From Cristatella mucedo (lineage: Eukaryota; Bryozoa; Phylactolaemata; Cristatellidae): a DNA stretch of 64,000 bases. The DNA is taken from contig WPIO01000003.1 in assembly GCA_009760855.2 (NCBI GenBank), positions 3,470,001 through 3,534,000 of the forward strand. The letters are read 5' to 3'. Below, in pieces: positions 23,818 through 49,132 of this stretch (position 1 is the first letter of the stretch; the number at the start of each line of letters is the position of its first letter). A model generated the notes under the pieces. The model made no database searches. It was not told where the DNA came from and saw only the letters and a list, made by a program, of their open reading frames with translations. The position numbers and the translations under genes are program-made.

Positions 23818-24400
23818 CGCGGAGGTCCGCTGCGGCAAAAAAGAGCTGCTGACTCTGGGCGCTCGTCGGAAGCACTGCCGCATTTATAGCCGCCCTACGG
23901 GTGGCTCTCCGGTACAAAGCTCAAAATCCAGCCGCTCGGCCTGCCGACCTTTAGCCTTCGCGCGCGAGCGCCGAGGCGGCCAATGACGAAGCAGGTGGGC
24001 GGACCAGGCAGCAGGGAAGGCCAGCGTCCCCCCCCCCTCCCGGTGGCGGGAGCGAAGTTCGCGACGCCGACGCAGCGCGAGCCAGCCGCCGCTGGCGATG
24101 CGCTACTGCCGCCGCAGCAGCCGTGCGCTCGGCCCGACGCTACGGCTTCGTGCCGACTGCGCCACGGTCGGATCACGAGGCCGTAGCGTCGGCGCTCACA
24201 AAACATCAGAGCGCTCGCATCCGAATGCCGAGCTGTAAGAAACTAACTGTAAGCCTACTACTAACTGTAACCGTAAGCCCGCGGCGACGGCTCAACAAAA
24301 AACAAGAGGATCGCGACGAAATACCGCGTGCGCCTGAGAGCCAGCGTTGACGGGACGACGACGGATTTGCAGGCGGCCGGAGAGCGTGAGCGGGTGACCT

Positions 24401-24440
<40 letters not shown>

Positions 24441-26100
24441 CGTCTGCACTCTTTGCTGCACAGGCGTCGACGCGAGCGGCAACAGTTCCAGCGCCGGCGC
24501 TGTATTATTTCGTGTCGCTCCAGGCCGCCAGTCGCGCGGAAGTTCAGTTCAGTGGCGTCAACGCCAAGACTGGCCTGTCGCGGCTGCAGGCATGAATGTG
24601 CGCTGACGCGTGCGTGCGAGCACTTTTTGCCATCCCGCCGACGCGCCACAGTAGCCAGATTCGCCCCTCGCGCCGCTCTTGCGGCTTTTCGGCTGGAGAC
24701 GCCGCTCGGCGGCGCAGTGAAACTTCTCGGCGAGCGGAGATAGACGCTCGAGCGCCGAGCCGCGAACCACTCGCGATATGATAGCCGCGGCCTGCGCCAA
24801 AGATACGCCACCGCCGGAGCAAAGTTTCAGCCGACGCCGCCGGCGGCGTCGGCGCCGTGACTCAATTTAATTGACCTATGCTCAAATGCGCATTAACCTG
24901 CGTCGGTTGGCCTTTTGGGTCGACGCCACCGCTGCTCTCTGGGCGAGCGACATCCGATATGGCTTCGCGGGTAGACCGCGGCCGCGCGGAGCGCCGGGCC
25001 GTAGCGAGAGCCTTAAAGCCTTAGCGACGGCGGCTCGGCGCAGCGAGGCTCGTCGCGAGGTACCGGCGGCTGAAAGTTGAGCGACACCCGGCCCCCCCTT
25101 CGGTCCGCCACCTGAAATGCGAGATGGGTTGCCCAGCTGTATCCTGCGGCGGCAGTGACTGCCGCGGCACGGCCGGAGAGCGACCGATTCGACGGCGTAA
25201 GGCCACCGCTACGCGGAAACGATTCGCGGCCTTCGATTTGGGTAAAATGCCGCCGAGCGGAAAAAAGATGGCGTCCTTGGAGATGCGTGTACTTGACCAC
25301 CAGGCGCTAGCAAACCTGAGCTGAGCCTTTGGCGGCTCTGTGCCAAACAGCAGAAGCCGGAGCTCGAACAGGTGCACCAGCTTCGGCTGCAGCTCGCGCT
25401 CGTCGGCAAAGGCGCTAAAGGTTCGGCAATGGTTTGCCGCGCTTAGGCAGGCCCCACTTGTAATTAGGCGGCAGCGGCGGCGGGAGCAATGGCGGCGGAG
25501 TTCGGTCAGTGCGTCAAATTGACGCGACCTGGAGGCGGGAGCAACGGGCGCTCGGGCGACGAGTTTCGGCGTCAAGAGGCGGGGCTCGCGCGCGCGGCGC
25601 CACAGGTCACCGTGTACTGCCGCGGGTGAAATCGACCGCAGCAGTACTGTAATCGGACGTAGACCGCTTGCCGGCGTTGGCGATGGCCGTCCCGAAGCAG
25701 GTGTCGACGGGCGGCCCGCGAGCGCAGTTTGACTTGACGAGATGAGCGCCTCGCACTCGCTCTCCTTGCATCTCTTCGCATCGCGCTGTCGGCGCCGGAG
25801 CTTTTGCGTCTGCCTCTGCCGTGTGCGGCGCGAGCTGCTGCGCAGCCACTCCGTGCAGACGCCTGCAGAAATGTTGCAAACCCCTGCCATCGGCTCACCG
25901 CGATTTAAACCGGGGCGTGGAGAAACGAGCGAGCGACGCGCGTCCTGGCAACCCCGCATGCGACAGACGGAGTCCGTGCGCGACCCGCGGCGGCGATATG
26001 CGCGTCATTCCCACAGAAGGAGAGCAGGCGCAACCAAAGACCAGTTAAAAGGATGGATCTTGGCTGATGAGCCTGGTAACGAAAGCCGCTAACTAGGAAC
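22900..26100. other. CpG-rich block over the lipoprotein 5' end
   Basis: By eye this stretch is strongly enriched in CG dinucleotides compared with the flanks, and overlaps the first exons, the TATA box and about 2.2 kb upstream. Such blocks usually mark unmethylated promoters. It contains a (GA)n run at 24405-24441 and a perfect 24-bp palindrome at 24830-24853. Open frames on both strands here are long only because stop codons are rare at this base composition; none looks like a known protein. A non-coding first exon of the divergent HMG-CoA synthase gene could lie in this area, but I cannot see it. Confidence 0.6.
23882..23889 (-). promoter_or_regulatory. Probable TATA box of the lipoprotein gene
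   Basis: On the minus strand the sequence reads CTATAAAT, 65-72 bases upstream of the chosen start codon. A transcript starting about 30 bases further on (near 23,850-23,858) would have a leader of only about 35-40 nt. A TCAGC initiator-like motif lies at 23848-23852, slightly farther than the ideal spacing. This arrangement supports ATG 23815-23817 over the in-frame ATG at 23883. It is a motif match only; no transcript evidence is available here. Confidence 0.5.
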
Positions 26101-28100
26101 TCGGCAAAGTCGAGTACCCTTCAAGCTGCTTTCTTTCAAAGCTAACGTAAGTGCGTCGGTATTTACTGCCTGGAGATATACTCGCGCTTATATGAAAGAA
26201 CTGCGCTCGCAACTGTTGAGATTTCTGGATAACTACTGATGCTGTTATTAAATTTGCACCAAGTACACGAACTTGCACTTTAGTGCTCCTCGATCCCGAC
26301 AGGCCCGCCGGCTCCGTAGCGAGCCGCTTGTGCAGAGGTCAGCCAGACTTCGGATCGATTTCAGCGACCGACTTAGCTTGGTAGGGAGCGCGCGGGTAGC
26401 GGACTCGGCCTTAGATGACCCCAGCGATTGCAGCGCCACAGCTCTCAGCCTGGCCTGGTAGCGCTGGGAGCTCGAGCGATGCGGAAGGCGGCCAGCCAGC
26501 CAGCGACTGGAGCGGTGCAACGCACCGGAAACGCCCGAGTCAATTTTTCGGTCAGCGATAGTCTCGTGCCACCCGAGCGCCAGCTTCCCGCAAGTAAAAC
26601 AAGCGGCGATCGGTGTCCGGCCGGTGCGGGTGAGCGTAAACGAACGAATAAATAGAACAGCTGATTAAACCATATCGCTTACGGTGCGGCCGGAAGAGCC
26701 CGAGCGGCTGTACTTTGTTAAGCGGCAGTAGGTTCGTCCGTCGTCAGTCTCTCCGTCTACCTCTCTGTCTGCTGCCAGCCTGTTTGTCTGTCTGTTGGTG
26801 TGGAGGCAGAGCGACACTTCGGAGAACCTGAAACTGAGCATGGCTCACCGAAAATCGTTAACTCTGCCACGTGCATGATTGCCGAGGAATTAGGCAGGTC
26901 ACGCTGCTTTAAAGTTGTCCCTGAAGCTGTAAATGCGGCTTATCTAACGGAGTCAAAATGTTCTTTCGAACATTTCGAACAAAATGTTAAAAATGTTCAA
27001 GAGGTCTTTTTCATCGGTGCTTGGGACTCGAAGGCGTAGCGATTGAAGGCCGCCAGGATGCAGCCGCTCTTTAAAAAATGCGGTACGCCCTAAACAGGGG
27101 GCGCCTTACCGCTCTCTCCGGGAAGTCAAGGTTCAAACCTCCACTAGACGGCTCAGTGCCGATACCGAAACCATTTTTACTCTCCGGCCTCGCTTGGGCT
27201 AAGCGCAGGCCGTCGCGTTACGAAACTACGGAAAGTATTCTGCACATCTGCGGCTTTTCTAGCAGAGGCCAGCCAAATGCGAATGCCAAGTCTCAAAGGA
27301 TGCTTCTGGTGGGCTGCTTTAACTTCCAAATGACTTTATCTCGACTGTGTTGTCCTCGTTATTTACATGGGTGAACATATATTACAGTGGGAACTATGAA
27401 GGTAATCCCCTTCTCTCTCCAAGTCAAGCAAGTCCTTAAATTTTGCCTTGGTTTTTATGTAGTCACCTCACCTAGACCGTATCGATCCGGCATCTCTCGA
27501 TCCCTGTGGGAACGCACAAATCCTTGTCGCCTCCAGACGACATATGCACTCACACAGCCCTTTTCGTGCGTACAGACCAGTACAGACAGTGCTGAGATCA
27601 CAATTCTGACGCGATCGGAAAGTTTCAAGCGACCGCCAAAAAGCGGCTGAACGTGAGGGGTGGAAAAATGCCTACGGGTATGCTGTAAATAACCGCTACG
27701 GATACTCCAGCAACAAGTGCCGTCTCGGTTGGACCGGCACACCAGCATCTCCACTGCAGCGGTTCCGGTCAGCCTGCGGCTGAAGCGAGCGCCGACACCC
27801 GAGACGAGAGCCGCCAATGCACGAGACGCCGCGTCCGCAGGCGCGGCGTCTCGTTTTCGCCGCACGGGCAAGTTCAACCGCATTTGCCAACTCGGCTTCC
27901 GCCGTCAGAGATGTGCGTGCCGCCTCCACATTCTGGCTCGATGCGCCCTCGCTCATCAGTGCTCATCCTCGCTATGCCCCCTCACACACATTCCTTTGGT
28001 TCCCGCCCGCCCGGCTTCTGACTTCTTACGCAAAAGGGACGCTCTTTCTCCTTTGATCGGTAAGCCGTGCATTGTGGTCGCGAGAACACACCGGTTAGTT
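26100..28100. other. Intergenic sequence, no gene recognised
   Basis: I see no protein family, RNA gene or clear repeat, only a cluster of AATGTTC/GAACATT motifs at 26956-26999 and a TAAAAA-rich patch. A minus-strand open frame at 27455-27883 (142 codons) has no recognisable domain. Confidence 0.5.
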
Positions 28101-28345
28101 GCCGTCACTGAACACCGTAACCATGGATGCTTTTGAAGTGGTGGACGGAGCGCTCTGCCCGTCCGCTAGTCTGTAGGAAGTAAGGGCTGGGCGCGGTAGG
28201 CCGCATACCCAGCCGGGCGCGTAGTAAACTCAAAAAATCCACGACGCTCGAGAACTGTGGACCGGTATCGCTCACCAGCTCTTCGGAGATCCCACGCCGG
28301 CACAAAGATGTCCAAACTCTGAATAGAATCATGAGCGAATGGAGC
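28100..28345 (-). mobile_element. Ty3/gypsy-type integrase remnant
   Basis: The minus strand encodes GISEELVSDTGPQFSS, then SPYFLQTSGRAERSV. These match the integrase catalytic core of LTR retrotransposons around the second acidic residue (D in SDTGPQF) and the following SPY-Q-SGRAER motif. The frame stops soon after. It is a fragment, with no reverse transcriptase next to it. Described only as a decayed relic. Confidence 0.75.
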
Positions 28346-28429
28346 TGTTAGCCTATCAAACGATCGTCGGCAAATATAGTCGCTTCAGTCGCGATTAGCA
28401 AAGCCAAAATCCGAGTCGCAAAAAAGTTA

Positions 28430-28595
28430 TCTGATTAAACGGCCTCATTTGTATAGCGGCAGACATGTGCCTAACGGCTCTCGCCACCGCTTTCAGTGGG
28501 TAATAGAGGATCGCCCACTGATGGACTAGAACCCACGACCGGGTCGTGAAAAGCAAGCACCAGCACCTCATGGGCCAAAACCCAGGGGCGATGAA
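28430..28595 (-). mobile_element. tRNA-derived SINE, family S2
   Basis: Shares with the copies at 33.9 and 44.5 kb the strings GGATCGCCCACTGATGG, GAACCCACGACC and TGATTAAACGGCCTCATTTGTA. Read on the minus strand the promoter-like part is GGTCGTGGGTTCTAGTCC, a B box with one change. No tRNA cloverleaf is intact. Confidence 0.7.
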
Positions 28596-28787
28596 GGTGC
28601 TGAAGAGATGGCCAAAGGATTTTGGGGATAGACGGTATCCTTGAAAGACCGAATCACTGCGAGCTGACTGATCGCCTCGAGCTTTGTGAAGCATAGCAAG
28701 TTGCTTCTGCCTACACTTGTCAGGCCAACCGGTAAGGATGAATGAGAGCAGAGCCGGAAGTTCGGCGTTCGATTCGGACGGGCGAGA

Positions 28788-28790
<3 letters not shown>

Positions 28791-28880
<90 letters not shown>
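28791..28880. repeat. (TC)n microsatellite, 90 bp
   Basis: Uninterrupted CT dinucleotides. Confidence 0.98.
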
Positions 28881-28884
<4 letters not shown>

Positions 28885-29559
28885 AATACTCGCCTGATGG
28901 TCTACTGCTGCAAGCTATTCTTCGTCTGTCCATGCAGGTTCAAGTATGGTTGCTTAGCACGAGCCTTCTCAGGGCGTCAGCTCTTAGTACCAGCCCATGA
29001 ACGAATACAAAGTAGTGGTGAAGGCAGAAGCGGCCTCATTCTCTGCAAGCAGGCTGATGTTTCTGTCATGGGCTTGTTCACTGTGCCCAAGAAAGGCTTC
29101 GTGGTCACTCTTGCCATTCAGACATAGGCCAAGCGCATACCGATGAAATAGGTCAAAGCCACATTAAATTGCCATCATTTTCTTTTTAATTTGTGCATAA
29201 CCCTATTGCACAGAGTCAGCATGCAAGTTACAGAGGCGCCAGGCTGTTCCGCTTGCAGCAGTACAGCAGTACAGCTACCAAGGTAATGCTGCGATGCATC
29301 ACAAGCAACGTAATTGGCTAGCTAACGCAGAGAAATCTCAGGTAAGGAGCGTATGGCAGGACTCAAACACCCGGCTGTGGCAAGAGCAATGTAAATGGCT
29401 AGTTGCCGAGACTTTTTACAGACAGATGACATCCGATTTTTCCCTGAGCTGCATGGGTCTTACTGGGCACTTCCTTGGCTGACGCTTTCTGCAGTAGTAA
29501 TCACAAGTGCAAAGTTCAGCATCTACTCGGCTCGAACCCCCTTTGCTTGAGACTGCATT

Positions 29560-30020
29560 TGACTAGCTAATCTATGGCGAGATCCAAGTGGCTTATCCTG
29601 CCAGTGACCCGATCGTGCGACTCAGATACTGTGTCTTCCTGACATTGGCATGATTTCACACGGTCTGGTAGGTCTTCGTAGAACGTACCAAACGGATCTG
29701 CTTCCTTCTGCATCGAAGGACGAACGGAAAAGGCCGCTCGTAGGTTACGTTCGACTGGCGGATGAGGAGAAGTACTCATAGCTTTGTTTTAAACTTATCC
29801 ACGTCTTCCTAATCGTTCCGGAAGATGCCCCAATCGAACGCCTCAACAATGTCTATCGCCTCGCGGCCCATGGCAGTAAGCCGAATATCAACCTTTGCAG
29901 GGCCGCCCTTGCCCATCTTTTCAGATGCTTTCTTTTATAACTCTGAATGGCCCTCCATTTTAGCCATTCCAGCGTAGAATTCGAATATAAAGAGAAGCAG
30001 CGAGGCTGTTGCAGCCAATC
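29560..30020 (-). mobile_element. Ty3/gypsy gag-like remnant
   Basis: Minus-strand frames give VDIRLTAMGREAIDIVEAFD and, after a frame change, FYEDLPDRVKSCQCQ. These resemble capsid-region motifs of gypsy gag proteins (LLT-x-G-x-EA and FYxDLRxxxxxC). The order gag then integrase on the same strand as the 28.1-kb fragment suggests one old element with most of pol deleted and a SINE and a (TC)n tract sitting between. The family call is a pattern judgement. Confidence 0.5.
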
Positions 30021-30289
30021 TGACACTCGATGGTCGTGTGGATCGTAAAGCACTTACAAATACAGCACAGCGTTAAGCTGCTGAAAGCTGCCACATGCAT
30101 CCACTTTGTTCGTACAGCGAGTCCCCTTGATCCTGCTATGCGTCATCCCCCCCTTTGGCCTCGTGACTTGACCGCGGCCTGAGGAGCCCGATGCTCACTG
30201 CGATCGCCTGGCTCGGGCAATGTTAAGGCTCAGCCTTCCTCAAAGAGTTCAGTCCTACTTGAAGAATGTTTGCTGGCTTTGCCGCTGGC

Positions 30290-30480
30290 TCCTTTCCATA
30301 CGGCCGCATCCCGAGGCGTAAACCTTTCGGTCCCTAGTCCCTCGGCGCCGTCGGATTGTGTCCGCGACTCTCGAACTCGCTTCCACAATTCTTACGCAAC
30401 GACATCGACTGCCCTGCTCGTGCTGAATCGGCTAACCTTTTACTGCACTTGTAATCCATGATCAAACTAGGCACATGCCG
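30290..30480 (+). mobile_element. LINE family B fragment
   Basis: Encodes RLSNSLPQFLRND, the same WNSLPQFLRND C-terminal motif as the other family-B copies, with several frame changes. Short and decayed. Confidence 0.55.
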
Positions 30481-30829
30481 CTGCTTGCTGAGCAGTTGCC
30501 CGATGCCCAGGTGCTCCAGCCGAGCACAAATCTCGGCGGCAGTCGAGTGCTGGCGACGGTCGCGGGAGGGGCCCCAAAGTCGCTCCACATAAGTGGAGAG
30601 CTTTAGGCCGCTACCCTCAGTGCTCCAGCGCGGGAAACGACGACTAACAGACGTTGGCGCTTTCCTGTGCGGCTTCTACGGAAAACCCTGGAGCATGGGG
30701 ATAACAGCCAGTCGCGAAATAGACCCACACCCGGCCCCCGATACTACGCCCTCAGATTGTTTCTCCTCGTGTCACTGCCCGCAGAATGCAAAGGGTTTCC
30801 TTTGCAGCAAATGTAAATTACTTAGAAAG

Positions 30830-31440
30830 AAATTATGTAATGTAATGTAATGCAATGCAATGGAATGTATTTCCGTCCGTAAATCCACAAAGTCATAAAG
30901 ACCATGTGGGTGTTACGCAGGAGATTTTTGTAGAGCGCACTCGCAGCCTAAGCGGCTTTCGGTACGCATTCGGTAGCCAACAGACCTCGTCTCAAGCAAC
31001 AAAGAGAAAGTGGGAAGCTTAGCAGAGTCAAGAGAGCAGTTGAGGTAGTGAGTAGCATCGAAGTAGCAGCTCAGGACCGCTGAAAAGGACGAGCCGTAGT
31101 CGGCAGTAGGAGAGTGGTTGTCGTTGCGTAAGAATTGTGGAAGCGAATTCCACAGTCTAGGACCTGCAGAGCTAAAGCTTCTGTCGCCAACGGTCTTTAA
31201 GCGGAGGAATGGAACAGCTAATTTATTTTCCACGCAGGACCTGAGCGCGCGAAGAGGCTGAAACTGGTGCAGCAGTTCAGCTAGGTACGAAGTATTCAAG
31301 CTGTGGTGGGCCTTGTGGGTCAGCGTAAGAACTTTGCTCTGTATAAGTTCTCTTAAGAACGCTACATCAAATGCATTATTATTATTATTATTATCTGCAT
31401 CCCACATTAAATTAGAAAATATAACTAACTGGGGTAGCAT
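30830..31440 (-). mobile_element. LINE family B, 3' end with pentanucleotide tail
   Basis: The minus strand encodes SFSSAGPRLWNSLPQFLRND, the conserved C-terminal tail of CR1/L2-like non-LTR retrotransposon ORF2 proteins, followed by TESRLGCECALQKSP and a stop. The 3' end reads CCACATGGTCTTTATGACTTTGTGG and runs into a (CATTA)n-like tail seen as AATGTAATGTAATG at 30831-30867. 5'-truncated. Confidence 0.82.
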
Positions 31441-33560
31441 TGATCCAGAGCCGCTGTAATGTTTTGCGTTTTTAGACTGGCGCCGCTGACTTCGGGGGTC
31501 TTCGCTGACAAGGGGGAGGGGCTGTTACCACGGGGAGGGAGAAAGTGCCGCGGCGAGCCGCCGGTGGTGGCGCGTCATTGGGCCAGGCGTGATCGTCCGA
31601 GCTGTCGGCTGATGTAGCGCTAGCCAGCCAGCGCATCTGATTGGCTCAATTTTAACCGGCCCACTACCGGCTTCCGTGGGCGGCGTGTTTGGTGGTACAC
31701 GTTGCCAATTCAGCCAGTCTTCATAACCAGATCTAGACAATATCGGGGGTAAGAGCCGATGCGCAACTCGGGAACAATTTTTACTTGGCCACAGAGCATT
31801 TTTCTAGCTTTCCGTAAATTGCATGGACTCCTCATGGCCCTTTCCTTTTGTGTTGTAATCCGGCTCACCGCTTTCTCAAGTAGACGTTGAGTTATGCGTA
31901 TCTAGGTGCGCTAGATTCTCGTCCTAGGGTTCTCTGGGTTCAGCGGTCGTCGTGGTAATCAGCTGCGTGACCCACGCCCCGCTGGACCCTAGGGTTGAGG
32001 GGTGGCATGCCCGGCGGGAGTATCCATCCGCCTGCGGCATCTGATGTTCTCGTCTCGGCCACGGCAGGATTCTCCGAAGTTCCATTCCATTATTGCGGAA
32101 ATTATGTGGGGGCCGAGGTTGTGGGATGCTTTGTCTGCATTATTGAGCGGGTTTCGCCCGTCTGCTTGTGCAAAGTCTCGTGTAGTTTGCTGGTCGGTCA
32201 CTTGTGTTGTCCCTGTCATGACTTGCTGAGCATTATTTCAGAACTGGCATCAATCGATTAGTTGATTGAACCCATTTCTCATGAGCCCAACAGCACTGCT
32301 GAGGTACGTAGAGGGGCGCAGAGCCGGGTAGAAGAAGCAGCCGACTGCATCTTAAGCGAGTCCGTCGTTAGTGATAATAATAGTAATAATTATATAGTAA
32401 TAAAAGTAACTGGAATAAGAAGACAGTCATGTGGCTTCCTATGAGAACTAATTAACTTTCTTGACGCCTTAGATATGCTGGACATTAAGCAGTAAATTCC
32501 GCCGAGTATTTCGATCAGCGAAAATGGGCAGAATCTCTTCCATCCGAAATGCAACCCAAGCCCAGGGATCTCGACTGTCGTGTAACCGCTGACCTGAGCT
32601 CTATGCCTTCATGACTCTTGAAGCAGCTATCTAAGGACGATCTGTAGTGCCTGACTCCTAGATGCAGTGAATAGTGATCTCTGTGCCACTTGTTAGGCTG
32701 CTGAGATATCAGGTTACATTGCTTCGTTCGGGCTACAACGAATACCATGCTTTTTCGCCATGAATACCATACAACGTCCGCCTATCGAACGAAACCTTTC
32801 AGCCAGTTTTGCGTTGAGCTTCGTCATTCGTTACTGCCTGCCAGGTCACGGTGGCACGGTCGTGTTGACTTTTATCTAGCCTTTATGGGCATTCTTTATC
32901 GAGTTTCCGGCTGCAGCTTGGAGTATCCTGCTGACGAGATTTTGGTTCACAATTGCCTCACACGAAGTAATGCGAAAGAATTGGCAGCCCATCCGTTCGC
33001 TGCCTTCCAAGGCAAAGATGTGAGCCCATCGAGAGTCATCAAACGCAGCATTTATTGTTCTTTGCAAGGTTTTCACGTCCCAGCCTTTCGTCGGTCATCT
33101 ACCATTTTAAGTATTTAGTTTGTTTGGACTGGAGAAGTAGAGGCAGAGAGGGGAAAGATAGAGGAGAGATCTAGCAGTGTGCTCGTACTTCTTGCATTCA
33201 TCGTCAATAAAATATGCCTGCAGTACCTACTCGCACACACCTAAGTGTACACGCACACCTAAGCATACACATGCTCGCATGCTTGAACTCGTTTGACTAG
33301 CTGTTATCAATCGTTGGGCATACGGAATCGGCGATACTTAGGTTGAGAAAACGTGTTTCATTGACTGATCGTAGCGATAGTTTTGTGAGCTACAGTGGAC
33401 TGTTCTGCACTTTGCTACTCATTCGTGATCGCAGCCATGATGCCTGCCATGTTTCATTTATGCACTGTTAAGACTCCCTGTATGATAGCAACGTTGTATT
33501 CACATCCCACTAGTACTCGCATATTGAATAAGTAGTCAATCAGTCTCCCTAATTACATGT
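31441..33560. other. Intergenic sequence, no gene recognised
   Basis: Both strands are broken into short frames. A plus-strand frame at 32747-33118 (123 codons) and one at 32002-32229 containing GPRLWDALSALL hint weakly at further LINE debris, but I cannot support a call. Confidence 0.45.
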
Positions 33561-33599
33561 GATATGCATATCTGTAATATGCATATCTTGTTGAATCTC

Positions 33600-35165
33600 A
33601 GATGTACAATCCAAAAATGCTGATGTCTACCATCAATCGTCTCCTTAACCGGTCCCAGGTTAGTTCCTTACCTCTGTGGTGACCTAGCCCATTGCTTCTC
33701 TAGCTTCTTTGTCAGCAAGATAGACAAGATTAGAGAGTCCATCCCTAAGGTTGCAGCATCCCCTCGGGATTCCTGCCCTTTGATTACATCAGAAGATTCC
33801 CTCAATTCCATGCACTACCTCGATGTCTACATTCCAGAAGGCCACGAGTGATCATATCCTGAAATTCATCTCTCAATCAAAGAAGACTGCTAGTCCTCTA
33901 AAAAAAATTCAAGCTGATTAAGCAACCTCTTTTTTGTATAGCAGCAGAGGACCCTTGAATGCTATCACCACCACTTGCAGTAGCAATTAAGGATCGCCTG
34001 CCGCAGGATTCGAACTCGGGACCGAGGTCGTGAAAAAGCAACCACCTTACCTAGTAGGCCTTCTCGGCTTGCCAAATTCTAGAAATTCACCACCTCTCGT
34101 TAAGAAAGCATTGCTAGACCAAGATAACTTGCTCAGCTTCCATCCAGTCTTCCTTCTCCCATTCCTATCGAAGATACTGGAACGAGTTGTGGCAGACCTG
34201 CTGAACTCTTATATTGAGGCCTCAAACCTAGCAAATAAGTTCCAGTCCGGGTTTAGAGCTAGTCACTCCATAGAGTCAGCATTGCTTAGGGTGTATAGCG
34301 ACCTTCTCAGGAATGCAGGCTTGGGTAAAGTCCCTCTGCTTGATCTTTTGGCCGCGTTTGATACTATTGATCAGAAAGTCCTTGAGTGCCTCACATCTCG
34401 CCTGGGCATCACTGGCACTGCACTGCAACTGTTCGGGTCCTATCTCAGTCGGAGACTCCGGAGTATTGCTGAGAGATGACAACAATCATTCGAGGAACCA
34501 CCTAACTAGGGGGTACCTCAGGGCTCTATGTTCGGTCCACTTTGTTCATAATTTATACTCTCCCTCTTGCCGATTTGATCGCCAAGCTCAATCTTGGCTT
34601 TCACTACTGTACAGATGACACTCAGTTGTACTTTTGTCTGCCGTGAGCGTTGCAGTTACCACATCACGACGCTTCTCGCCGACCTGCACTCTCCCAATCA
34701 ATCAGCATATCGAATTTTAAGGTTCTGTCACTTACTTTTGTGCCCCTTCATTATCTGGCTCCAGCCTACTTATCAGAACTACTCCTCCACCAGGTAAAGA
34801 ATCTGCAACCCGCTATTCTGACTCTAATTGTTGAGCAATATCTCGTGTGAACCTCAACACCTTTGGAGACCGTGCCTTTAGTTGGCATGCTCCCAAAGCC
34901 TGGAACTCACTCCCAATGCAGGTCACCGCGTCAGCTGACGTGACAACATTTAAGAAGAAACTTGAAACACATCTGTTTATTATCAAGACCCAGCATTTGC
35001 TCTGTCTTTGTGGTTCGTCCTTCGTGTGCATATTCATGCTTACATTGTGCCTGCTGCTTGTGTGAGTTACTACCGATCATTTGGTAATGCTGTATATTTA
35101 TATAGCATCTGTAAAGCGCCCAGAAAGAGATTCAGTTATCTGAGGGCACTATACAAATGTATTAG
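33600..35165 (+). mobile_element. LINE family A, partial reverse transcriptase and 3' end, interrupted by SINE S2
   Basis: Encodes FVSKIDKIRESIPKVAASP upstream, then after the SINE FLLPFLSKILERVVADLLNS, KFQSGFRASHSIESALL, LLAAFDTIDQKVLE and ALQLFGSYLSRRL, all reverse transcriptase motifs of CR1/L2/jockey-like LINEs. Degenerate GVPQGS and FHYCTDDTQLY-like segments follow (YADD changed). After a large internal deletion comes FGDRAFSWHAPKAWNSLP and a 3' hairpin tail AAAGCGCCCAGAAAGAG...CTGAGGGC. Multiple stops and frame changes show it is dead. Confidence 0.88.
33905..34065 (-). mobile_element. tRNA-derived SINE, family S2, inserted in LINE A
   Basis: On the minus strand it starts GCCGAGAAGGCCTACTAGG, with a B box GAGTTCGAATCC, then GGCAGGCGATCCTTAATTGC and a tail ending AATCAGCTTG. 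It splits the LINE reading frame, so it is younger than the LINE copy. AAATTC occurs on both sides and could be part of a target-site duplication. Confidence 0.78.
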
Positions 35166-35398
35166 GACTATCTACTGCTATGCTAGTGCAACCAGTTCTC
35201 TCCAGAGTCATATTTGACAAGTAACTGTGGGGCTGACTTAAGTGTCTGACCGAATAACGGTCCTAGAGTCGTTCCATGCTACCAGACTTAAAGTATTTGA
35301 TTGGCGAGTCTTCAGCCGTGCATTTGCATAGCTACTGCAACCTCGCGATCGACGGCCGATTGGCCAGTGCACCCTCGTGGCTTGTTGCTTCGTTGCAG

Positions 35399-49132
<13,734 letters not shown>

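Noticed and set aside
23818-23883. Upstream in-frame ATG giving a longer lipoprotein N-terminus
   Set aside because: The ATG overlaps the TATA box, and the shorter start gives a clean signal peptide.
22560-26000. Many long open frames on both strands in the GC-rich block
   Set aside because: High CG content lowers stop-codon frequency; translated products are Arg/Ala/Pro-rich with no domain, except for the lipoprotein exons already annotated.
28395-29127. Proteins with poly(RE), poly(SL) or poly(TH)/(CV) tracts near the microsatellites
   Set aside because: These are translations of (TC)n and (GT)n simple repeats, not genes.
34000-34030. Possible tRNA genes (B-box sequences at 28.5, 33.99, 44.6, 55.08 kb)
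   Set aside because: Each sits in a repeated SINE with the same non-tRNA body and tail; no complete cloverleaf is present.
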